The notes under the pieces are model-generated. The model saw only the letters and a list, made by a program, of their open reading frames with translations. It ran no database searches and was not told the DNA's origin. From the NCBI GenBank assembly GCA_024653845.1, contig JANLHA010000100.1, forward strand, positions 1 to 10,219: DNA of 10,219 nucleotides, given 5' to 3'. Shown here piece by piece: positions 1-6,509 of the stretch. Position 1 is the first letter of the stretch, and each line of letters opens with the position of its first letter. The translations under genes and the position numbers were made by a program. The stretch comes from Candidatus Omnitrophota bacterium (lineage in GTDB: Bacteria > Omnitrophota > Gorgyraeia > Zapsychrales > JANLHA01).

Positions 1-2468
1 CCTTGATAAAGAGTATTGAGTGTAATTCTTCCTCGGGGTTGTAAAGAATTGATTTGTGTTGTCCATGATGGCAAGAGGTCTTTCAAATAAGCCAGGTCAA
101 TATCGAAGTCGCCTTTCATATCAAGAATCGCATCCTGAAGAGTCTCTTTGAGGCGAATGTCACCGAGGATATGGAAATTTGTTTTGTGATACGTTCCCTT
201 GAGAAACATGACACTCAAAACTTGGTGAAGAATTTTGATTTGGGTGGAAAACTCCAATTCATTCCCGATGACACGCGTTTCTAAAATGGGACGAGAAAAG
301 TTGGTCACATTTCCGTCGAGCGTATAAGTTCTTCCCTGAAATGTTCCGTGGAGATTTTGCCAATAGAGAGCATTAGGTGCGTAACGAACAACTCCCGAGA
401 TCCCTAAGATGGGGGAGGGCAATTTTTCTCCTTCAAGAGTGATCTCAAAAAGTTGGGCAGTTCCTTGGATGTCCGCTTGAGCCGGGTCCGACAAGGGGCC
501 TTGATATTGAAATTGGAAATTGGCTTGGCCTTGAGGAGTGGTCAGTTGGAAACGTTTCAAATAAGGAGACAGAAGGGGTTCCAGTTGGGTCAGTAGAATT
601 TTTTGGGTTGCAAGCTTGATATCAAGAATGGGATTTCTGAAATTGGAAAGCGTGCCTGAAAGTTGTATGGGTGTATCCAGCGCGGTGAACTTCATTGACG
701 ACGTTTTGATTAGATCTTGTTGAAAAGTCAGGCTCCCTTCGAGATTTTGGATCATCTCAACATGGGGAAGTCCTTTGATCGCGGCAGAAGCCACATCAAT
801 TTTCCCTTGATAAGTCATTTGTAGAGGATCACTCAAAGGATAATGGAGGTTCAGTTGCACGGCAGGGTTGCCAAAGAATTTTTGGTTTTTAACAGATGTG
901 ATCATCAGCTCTTCCCCGACGGCAGTTCCTTGAACGTTCAATGTCCCTTTGATCATGGACACTTGCGCATCATTGACCGAGATATCTCCTTCAATTTGAT
1001 GGTCTTTTTGAATTTTGATATCAGAGCCTAGAATTTTTCCGGAAGTTTTAAGCGACCATTGTTGGGGTTGATAAGAAAATTCAACGCCATCTGTTTTGAC
1101 ATTGCCTGTCGCAGAAAACGGGGTGCCTAAAGACAGATTTACGTTTTCTCCTTCAAGACGACCTTTGCCGAAATACCTTTCTAATTCTTTTTGGAAAGAC
1201 GCTTCGCGCAGGGAAAATGTCCCAGAGAGATATCGTTGATTGCCCAGCCGGCTTGAAGCATTTTGTAAAAGAAGGTCGCCCTGGATTTTCAAAAGTTCGG
1301 GTTTGACGTCGACGACCAGCGCGCGGGCTTGAAGATTGCCCTGCACATTTTGATCCGGTGTCCAAAAGAAATTTCCCTGATTAACGTCAAGATCGCCTTC
1401 AAAATGAAAGATTTTTTCGTTGGGCGAAAGCGTGCCTTGAATGGTGTGCCCAACCAAGTCACCTTGGAATTTGATATTTTGTAGAGAAGAGAAGTCCACT
1501 TTGGAAGCAGTAAACGAAGTGGTGAAAGAGAAATTTTCGCCATCCCGTTGGAATTGTAATTTGGAAGGGAAAAAATCACCTTTCAAATGGAAATTTTCTT
1601 TGAACATCATGTCCGCCTGGATTCGTCCTTTAGCGTTGATGGAAAACTGAGAAGCGGTTGCATCCAAGCGGAGCTCCGCTTGCTCAATCCAAGTTTGAGT
1701 GAATGTTGTCTCCGTAAAAGGGGGAAGGAATTTGAGATACCGCAAAAGATCGCAGCGGCCAATCGTGACCTCAGAACTCAATTGTTTGGTCAATGGCTGA
1801 TAGGTCCCTTTCAATTGTAAAGAACCTACGGGCGGCTGGACGATCAACTTTTGAGGAGGTGGAAACGTTGTGGATGTTGAAGAGGCCAATGTTGTTTGAG
1901 CTTCAAATTGGATTCCTTTTTTAAGCGAGAAATCAAGGCTCAAATTCAGTTGGTCAAAAATTTCCATCGTGGGGTTCTGGGGAGACCGGTCTAGAAGCAA
2001 TATCCTGCCATCTTCGACGGTGATATTCCCTAAAAAGAGAGGTGGAGACTTGGAGGCCTTGCCGTGATTCTTTTTTTCCAGAAGATCAGAAAAGTTCCAT
2101 CGTTGATCGGGAGTCCGGACCAATAAAACATAGGGGTTACGTATTGAAATCGAAGGAATGATGATCTTTTGATTCTTTACGAGAGCCGGGATCACAATCT
2201 GTAAAGAAGCTTCTTCAACTTGCACGATGGGGACTTTTTCTTGGCCTTTTTCGTATTTATCGTAGATGGTCAGTTGCTTAAACACGAGACCTTTCAAAGG
2301 AACATATTTCACCTCTTGTGCCACAACTTCACGACCTAAAAATTCTGCAGATTTCTTAAGAATGAATTGTTTGAGGTGAACGGGAAAGAAAATCGTCTGG
2401 AAATAATAAAATCCCAGAATGATCACCAATAGGAGAACCAGCGGGATAAGGAGAAATCGTTTTTTCAT
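1..2468 (-). CDS. AsmA-like envelope protein, N-terminal part (3' end outside window)
   Basis: Reading the minus strand from the ATG at 2468 gives 822 codons with no stop, so the gene continues past position 1. The protein starts MKKRFLLIPLVLLLVIILGF, one N-terminal membrane anchor (about residues 4-22), followed by a long, probably periplasmic region of short alternating beta-strand-like segments (many 'G.L....' and 'L.G.....F' turns). Residues about 40-125 have the AsmA/DUF748-type beginning: 'GREVVAQEVKYVPLKGLVFK', then 'IIIPSISIRNPYVLLVRT' and 'RWNFSDLL'. Known AsmA-family proteins (AsmA, TamB, YhdP) are anchored in the inner membrane and are linked to phospholipid movement to the outer membrane; applying that role here is inference. 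An in-frame TAG lies just upstream of the ATG, which fixes the start. No Shine-Dalgarno is seen. The gene is divergent from the NlpC/P60 lipoprotein gene and resembles the partial gene at 9759. Family call is fairly sure, subfamily is not. Confidence 0.8.
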   Translation of the reverse strand, partial: MKKRFLLIPLVLLLVIILGFYYFQTIFFPVHLKQFILKKSAEFLGREVVAQEVKYVPLKGLVFKQLTIYDKYEKGQEKVPIVQVEEASLQIVIPALVKNQKIIIPSISIRNPYVLLVRTPDQRWNFSDLLEKKNHGKASKSPPLFLGNITVEDGRILLLDRSPQNPTMEIFDQLNLSLDFSLKKGIQFEAQTTLASSTSTTFPPPQKLIVQPPVGSLQLKGTYQPLTKQLSSEVTIGRCDLLRYLKFLPPFTETTFTQTWIEQAELRLDATASQFSINAKGRIQADMMFKENFHLKGDFFPSKLQFQRDGENFSFTTSFTASKVDFSSLQNIKFQGDLVGHTIQGTLSPNEKIFHFEGDLDVNQGNFFWTPDQNVQGNLQARALVVDVKPELLKIQGDLLLQNASSRLGNQRYLSGTFSLREASFQKELERYFGKGRLEGENVNLSLGTPFSATGNVKTDGVEFSYQPQQWSLKTSGKILGSDIKIQKDHQIEGDISVNDAQVSMIKGTLNVQGTAVGEELMITSVKNQKFFGNPAVQLNLHYPLSDPLQMTYQGKIDVASAAIKGLPHVEMIQNLEGSLTFQQDLIKTSSMKFTALDTPIQLSGTLSNFRNPILDIKLATQKILLTQLEPLLSPYLKRFQLTTPQGQANFQFQYQGPLSDPAQADIQGTAQLFEITLEGEKLPSPILGISGVVRYAPNALYWQNLHGTFQGRTYTLDGNVTNFSRPILETRVIGNELEFSTQIKILHQVLSVMFLKGTYHKTNFHILGDIRLKETLQDAILDMKGDFDIDLAYLKDLLPSWTTQINSLQPRGRITLNTLYQ

Positions 2469-2476
2469 ATGCAGCT

Positions 2477-2505
2477 ATTATAGGAAATCAATGGTGTGCA
2501 AGCAA
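2477..2505 (-). promoter_or_regulatory. Sigma70-type promoter for the AsmA-like gene
   Basis: On the minus strand a TTGCTT -35 box (2505-2500) is followed after 17 nt by a perfect TATAAT -10 box (2482-2477). Transcription would be expected to begin near 2470, only about two bases before the ATG at 2468, so the transcript would be leaderless or nearly so. This agrees with the lack of a ribosome binding site. Confidence 0.6.
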
Positions 2506-2564
2506 TGAAAAGAATCAACGTGGCTTTTAAAAATTATGATAAAATTACGATGAATGCGACCCGT

Positions 2565-2571
2565 AAGGAGG
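2565..2571 (+). promoter_or_regulatory. Shine-Dalgarno that sets a TTG start
   Basis: AAGGAGG lies five bases before the TTG at 2577. Two in-frame ATGs further upstream (2496, 2550) have no such site and would place 9-27 extra polar residues before the signal peptide. The site therefore argues for initiation at TTG 2577. It is the only strong Shine-Dalgarno in the window. Confidence 0.8.
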
Positions 2572-2576
2572 AATAT

Positions 2577-3923
2577 TTGTTAGGAAAAAAGCTCGTCCTT
2601 TTATTGATTTTGTTTTTATCTGGCTGTGCTTTCCACGAGCAGGTCACCATTGCTCCTAGCCTTTTGCCCTATACCACTCGCGAGATGAAGACGGCGGGAT
2701 TCTGGATTGCCCAACATCCATCCCCTGACAAAGTCATCTTGAATTCTGAAGAAATTCGTAATTTCAATAAACACATCACCGACGAACTCAAGCTCACCAA
2801 GGACATCACACAGTGGGAAAAAGGTTATCCTGGCGATGAGTTGCGAATGAATTTAGAGAAGACATTCAAAGATTTTGTTGAGAAAAATTATTATCAATCA
2901 GGAGCCCAGCGTGCCTCGTCGGCATTTTATAAAGACGTTGAGAAGGACTCGAATTTCGGCGCGATCCCAGAGCAAATTAGTGTTCGCTATGGATTCATCG
3001 TGCATTATGCGGACCAGCGTTTTTTCCCGACGAGCCAGGGCTTATTTGCCAAGCAGGGTGACGTCGATTTTGATGAATTGCAAAACAGTGGTTTGGATAT
3101 GGGGACCCCTGTGGCCGTTCTTCACCAAAGTCTCGATGGCAAATGGTTCTATGTAGAGACGGAGTTGAGCGGGGGATGGGTTGAGTCTAGCCATGTCGCT
3201 TTGGGAAACATTGGTGATGTGCGTGAATTTCTGTCCCAAGACCCTTTTGTCATCATTGCTAAGTCTAAGGCGGATATTTATTTGGATTTGGATATGAACA
3301 ACCATTACGATTATGTTCGAATGGGTGTTCGACTTCCTGTGGATGGCAAGCCGGTGGGGGAACGAATACCTATTCGACTTCCAACGGCTGGAGAAAACCA
3401 AAAACTAATATTTAAAAATGCCTATCTCAAGCGGGAAGACGTCTCCGTTGGGTATTTGTCTTACACGCCGCGAACTATCATTGAACAGGCCTTCCAATTG
3501 CATAACGTTCCTTATGGCTGGGGAGGGATGTATGGCGAACAGGATTGTTCCCGTTTTTTACAAGAGGTTTTTGCAACGGTCGGAATTCATTTCCCTCGTA
3601 ATTCTTCGGAACAGGCCAAGATTGGACAGGCGCTAGCCAAGTTTGATCTCACGACATCATCGGAAGAAAAATTGCAAAGCCTTCGTCGGGCCCTCCGCGG
3701 TGCTAGCATTTTACCGCTCAAAGGTCATATCATGTTATATTTGGGCGAAATCGAAGGTCGTCCATTTGTTATTCATGCCACATGGGGATATCGGGAACCT
3801 CAAGGGGCGGGGCAAGTGGTGCGTGTGCTCAATCGTGTGGTGGTCAGTGATCTCTTTCTGGGAAAAGGATCAAAGAAGGGGTCGCTTTTAGAGCGGCTGG
3901 TGGCGGTGGTTGAGGTGAAATGA
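2577..3923 (+). CDS. NlpC/P60 lipoprotein with SH3b domains, murein endopeptidase
   Basis: 448 residues from the TTG start chosen by the Shine-Dalgarno. A lipoprotein signal peptide ends in lipobox L14-S-G-C17; Ala at +2 would favour the outer membrane under the E. coli Lol rule. Residues about 25-130 look like the N-terminal stabilising 'clip' of this family. About 137-220 is the first SH3b domain ('RFFPTSQG', 'DFDELQNSGLDMGTPVAVLH', 'DGKWFYVE', 'GGWV'), and about 225-295 a second SH3b-like domain. The C-terminal NlpC/P60 domain starts near 308: 'YGWGG', catalytic C324 in 'EQDCSRF', H384 in 'GHIMLYLG', and H400 in 'VIHATWG' as the likely third residue. The layout matches the YkfC/DvLysin group, which cuts the gamma-D-Glu to diamino acid bond and frees L-Ala-D-Glu. 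The next gene is the matching dipeptide epimerase, which supports a role in murein recycling. Cleavage specificity is inferred from family and context. Confidence 0.9.
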   Translation: MLGKKLVLLLILFLSGCAFHEQVTIAPSLLPYTTREMKTAGFWIAQHPSPDKVILNSEEIRNFNKHITDELKLTKDITQWEKGYPGDELRMNLEKTFKDFVEKNYYQSGAQRASSAFYKDVEKDSNFGAIPEQISVRYGFIVHYADQRFFPTSQGLFAKQGDVDFDELQNSGLDMGTPVAVLHQSLDGKWFYVETELSGGWVESSHVALGNIGDVREFLSQDPFVIIAKSKADIYLDLDMNNHYDYVRMGVRLPVDGKPVGERIPIRLPTAGENQKLIFKNAYLKREDVSVGYLSYTPRTIIEQAFQLHNVPYGWGGMYGEQDCSRFLQEVFATVGIHFPRNSSEQAKIGQALAKFDLTTSSEEKLQSLRRALRGASILPLKGHIMLYLGEIEGRPFVIHATWGYREPQGAGQVVRVLNRVVVSDLFLGKGSKKGSLLERLVAVVEVK

Positions 3924-3939
3924 TTTTAAATTTTCTAAG

Positions 3940-4047
3940 GCTGATGGGGGATAATTCCTGAGTGAACTCCGGACACCATCTTCAATCAGGTTTTCAATTC
4001 TAGTTGAGATGGTGTTCGTGTGAACGAAGGGGTTATCCCCCATCAGC
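3940..4047. repeat. 108-nt imperfect inverted repeat (long hairpin)
   Basis: The outer arms 3940-3954 and 4033-4047 are perfect 15-bp complements (GCTGATGGGGGATAA). Pairing extends to 3959/4028 with two G.U pairs, making about 20 bp. After an internal loop, an inner stem pairs 3970-3985 with 4004-4018 (core ACACCATCT / AGATGGTGT, one bulged T at 3982), closing an 18-nt loop. No T-run follows on either strand, so it is not a standard intrinsic terminator. It fills most of the 141-nt gap between the NlpC/P60 and epimerase genes and ends 17 nt before the epimerase ATG. It could be an mRNA processing or stability element, or a small dispersed palindromic repeat. Confidence 0.8.
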
Positions 4048-4064
4048 TGAATAGATTTATATTT

Positions 4065-5132
4065 ATGAAAAATTCATACATTAAGAAAACACAAGTTTCT
4101 TCTCTGCGTGCTCTTTTGATTCAACCCTTTCGGACTGCCCTTGGTGAGCACAAGACGTTAGAAAATATTTTATTCACCATCGAGCTCGTCGACGGAACCA
4201 AAGGATTTGGCGAAGCGGCCATTGCGACGCATATCACTGGTGAGACGCTTGAAGAAACGTTTTCCAATTTGGAAGCCATTGGCCGCATGTTGGAAGGCCG
4301 TGATGCTTCGGATTACCTGAAAATTTCGGGCCGGCTCCATGATCGGTTTATGAAGAACAACGCCGCCGTGGCAGCTGTGGAGTGTGCGCTCTTGGATGCA
4401 TTGACCCGTCAATGGAAGATCCCTCTTTGGAAATTCTTTGGTTCTCGGCCCCGACGATTGGTTTCGGACATCACCATTGTGATTGCCGATCTGCAGGAGA
4501 CAGAAGAGAGCGTTAAGAAATTTTATCGTCAGGGATTTCGTGCGTTCAAAGTGAAAATCGGTCGTGACGAAGAATCGGATTTTCAGCGCGTCCTTGCTGT
4601 CAAAAAACATGCTCCGCGTTGCAAAATTTATCTCGACGCTAATCAAGGGTATTCGGCGGATCAGACATTGAATTTTTTAAAGCGGCTCAAGCGCCAGGGG
4701 ATCAAGCCAGCTTTGCTCGAACAGCCTGTTCCTAAGGCCGATTGGGAAGGTCTCAAGCGGGTGGCTCGTTTGACCAAAGTTCCCATTTGTGCTGACGAAA
4801 GTGTTTCTTCTTTGACCGATGCGGTCAGAGTTGTTAAAGAAAATGCCGTTCCTGTGATCAATATCAAGTTGATGAAGTTTGGACTGATCCATGCTCGAGA
4901 GATTGCAATTCTGGCTCAGGCCAATGGCATCAAGTTGATGATCGGTGGCATGATGGAAACGTCGTTAGCCATGACCACAGCCGCCCATATGGCCGCAGGG
5001 CTTGGCGGATTTTCCTATATTGATTTGGATACGCCGTTTTTTATTCAAGATGCTAGGAAGAACCCCTATTTGAATTCGAAGGGAATTTACGAATTGCGAA
5101 AAGTTAAAGCAGGAGTTGGAATTACGCTATGA
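4065..5132 (+). CDS. Dipeptide epimerase (L-Ala-D/L-Glu type), enolase superfamily
   Basis: 355 residues from ATG 4065. Enolase-superfamily protein with an N-terminal capping domain (about 1-125) and a TIM barrel. Visible active-site set: K162 and K164 in 'FKVKIG', metal ligands D191 ('YLDANQG'), E219 ('LLEQP') and D244 ('ICADES'), base K268 ('INIKLMKFG'), and D320-L-D322 in 'YIDLDTPFF'. The DxD pair near the C terminus marks the Ala-Glu epimerases, where it binds the substrate amino group; positions agree with what I recall of Bacillus subtilis YkfB. The enzyme converts L-Ala-D-Glu from murein to L-Ala-L-Glu in the cytoplasm. A GTG at 4020 is in frame but lies inside the hairpin and adds an atypical N-terminus, so ATG 4065 is preferred although it has no Shine-Dalgarno. 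The stop overlaps the next start (ATGA). A related dipeptide specificity cannot be excluded. Confidence 0.9.
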   Translation: MKNSYIKKTQVSSLRALLIQPFRTALGEHKTLENILFTIELVDGTKGFGEAAIATHITGETLEETFSNLEAIGRMLEGRDASDYLKISGRLHDRFMKNNAAVAAVECALLDALTRQWKIPLWKFFGSRPRRLVSDITIVIADLQETEESVKKFYRQGFRAFKVKIGRDEESDFQRVLAVKKHAPRCKIYLDANQGYSADQTLNFLKRLKRQGIKPALLEQPVPKADWEGLKRVARLTKVPICADESVSSLTDAVRVVKENAVPVINIKLMKFGLIHAREIAILAQANGIKLMIGGMMETSLAMTTAAHMAAGLGGFSYIDLDTPFFIQDARKNPYLNSKGIYELRKVKAGVGITL

Positions 5133-6298
5133 TCAAAATCTTTTTTGCCATTCTGCCTCTGTTGTTGGTTGAGATTTCTGTCCTGTATTTGTCCAAACAT
5201 CTCCGCTATAAACATTTCTTTAATTTTCTGCCGTCGGTATTCTGGATTTATTTTCTTCCCATGATTCTGGCAACGGTGGGTTTGATCGATTCCAAGAATC
5301 CGGTTTATCAGCAAATCACCACATATTTATTGCCGGCGAGCTTGCTTTTATTGTTAATCGTCGTCGATATCCGCGCGATTCTTAAATTGGGAAAAGAGGC
5401 CCTGCTCATGATGACTATAGGAAGTTTGGGGATCATGTTGGCAACTCCGTTGGTTTTTTTCTTATTCAAGAATTGGATCAGCCCTGAATTTTGGGCTGGA
5501 TTTGGTGCGCTTTCGGCGTCGTGGACGGGAGGAAGTTCCAACATGATTGCTGTGAAAGAAGCTATTGGGATTTCGGACTCGGTTTTTTTGCCGATGGTGA
5601 TTGTCGACACCATTGTCCCGTATCTTTGGATGGGGATTTTGGTGGCGTTTGCCGGAGCCCAGCCGCTTTATGACCGATGGAACCGGTCGGATAAAAAAGT
5701 TTTGGAAGAACTCAGTGAACGAACTTTTAAAAATCAGCGAGGAGAAAATGTTCGTTTGAGTCTGCAGAATGTGATTTTGATCCTTGCCGTGGCCGTTCTG
5801 GGCAGTTTTTTCGCCCACTCCATTGCAAAATTTTTACCGGTGATCAAAGATGTGATTTCGAAGTACGCATGGACGATCATCATCGTCTCAGCCTTAGGAA
5901 TTGGGTTGTCTTTTACTCCTGCACGACAACTCGAAAGCAAGGGTGCTTCAAAAATTGGATATTTCATTCTTTATTTTGTGCTTGCGGCCATTGGGGCCAA
6001 GGCTAGCTTAGCCAATATGGGAGCGGTTTTCTTTTTGATCCTAGCCGGATGCGGGATCGTCGCAATCCATGCATTGATTTTGATTGCCGCGGCTCGAATC
6101 TTGCGCGCCCCATTTTTCTTAGTGGCTGTGGCCAGTCAGGCCAATATTGGCGGTGTGGCTTCGGCTCCCGTCGTAGCGGAAGTTTACCAGCCGGGATTAG
6201 CATCAGTGGGGTTGTTGTTGGCGATTTTCGGAAATATCATCGGGACGTATATCGGAATTTTAACCGCTAGGTTGTGTTTTTGGGTCAGCCATTTCTAG
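5129..6298 (+). CDS. DUF819 (YjcL-like) integral membrane protein, putative transporter
   Basis: 389 residues, mostly hydrophobic, with about 10-11 predicted membrane segments and one long polar loop (about 181-210). The DUF819 signatures are clear: 'SASWTGGSSNMIAVKEA' at about 129-145, and 'ASQANIGGVASAPVVAEVY' near 335-353 followed by 'GNIIGTYIGIL'. The two Gly/Ser/Asn-rich stretches sit in corresponding places in the two halves, as in transporters built from an internal repeat with broken helices. The biochemical function of DUF819 is not established as far as I know. Its ATG overlaps the epimerase stop by four bases (5129-5132), so translation is probably coupled; an AGGAG lies 13 nt upstream, a rather long spacing. 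Placement after a murein endopeptidase and a dipeptide epimerase suggests uptake of murein dipeptides; that substrate is inference only. Confidence 0.88.
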   Translation: MIKIFFAILPLLLVEISVLYLSKHLRYKHFFNFLPSVFWIYFLPMILATVGLIDSKNPVYQQITTYLLPASLLLLLIVVDIRAILKLGKEALLMMTIGSLGIMLATPLVFFLFKNWISPEFWAGFGALSASWTGGSSNMIAVKEAIGISDSVFLPMVIVDTIVPYLWMGILVAFAGAQPLYDRWNRSDKKVLEELSERTFKNQRGENVRLSLQNVILILAVAVLGSFFAHSIAKFLPVIKDVISKYAWTIIIVSALGIGLSFTPARQLESKGASKIGYFILYFVLAAIGAKASLANMGAVFFLILAGCGIVAIHALILIAAARILRAPFFLVAVASQANIGGVASAPVVAEVYQPGLASVGLLLAIFGNIIGTYIGILTARLCFWVSHF

Positions 6299-6319
6299 TT
6301 GTGCCTTCGGCAATTTCAT

Positions 6320-6347
6320 TTGCAAGAAATAGACCTTCATGTATAAT
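6320..6347 (+). promoter_or_regulatory. Promoter upstream of tRNA-Pro
   Basis: TTGCAA (6320-6325), a 16-nt spacer, and a perfect TATAAT (6342-6347). The start point would fall near 6354, giving about a 50-nt leader before the tRNA. It may also serve ptsP, since no other promoter is seen before that gene. Confidence 0.6.
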
Positions 6348-6405
6348 GGCGTCGAGTTTTTAATCAGCGTAGATTTTTCCTGCCATCTATTTAAAGATCT
6401 TTATT

Positions 6406-6479
6406 CGGGGAGTAGCGCAGTTGGCTAGCGCACTTGCTTTGGGAGCAAGGGGTCGAGGGTTCAAATCCCTCCTCCCCGA
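6406..6479 (+). tRNA. tRNA-Pro (UGG)
   Basis: Full cloverleaf. Acceptor CGGGGAG (6406-6412) pairs with CTCCCCG (6472-6478). D stem is GCGC/GCGC. Anticodon stem is CTTGC/GCAAG with loop TTTGGGA, anticodon TGG at 6440-6442. T arm is GAGGG-TTCAAAT-CCCTC. The C1-G72 pair and A73 discriminator are those of bacterial proline tRNAs. The CCA end is not encoded. The ptsP ATG follows 30 nt after the tRNA end. Confidence 0.97.
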
Positions 6480-6509
6480 CTTGTTTGCAATCGACGTAAA
6501 AAACCAACC

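Noticed and set aside
843..1820. Short plus- and minus-strand reading frames within the first 2.4 kb
   Set aside because: They overlap the uninterrupted 822-codon minus-strand AsmA-like frame and show no protein-like composition or start signals.
2512..2545. TATGAT (2535-2540) or TAAAAT (2540-2545) as a promoter for the lipoprotein gene
   Set aside because: There is no recognisable -35 box at a suitable distance, so the site cannot be supported beyond a -10-like match in AT-rich sequence.
2496..2576. Upstream ATGs (2496, 2550) as the lipoprotein start
   Set aside because: They would add polar residues before the signal peptide and translate through the AAGGAGG, which is ideally placed for TTG 2577.
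3940..4064. Hairpin as a rho-independent terminator after the lipoprotein gene
   Set aside because: Neither side of the structure is followed by a run of T on its strand, and the hairpin is far longer than a usual terminator.
4020..4064. GTG at 4020 as the epimerase start
   Set aside because: It lies within the hairpin, has no Shine-Dalgarno, and adds 15 residues unlike epimerase N-termini; from ATG 4065 the active-site numbering fits the known family.
6302..6312. TGCC-TTC-GGCA as a terminator after the DUF819 gene
   Set aside because: The stem is only four base pairs with a three-base loop and no proper T-tract follows.
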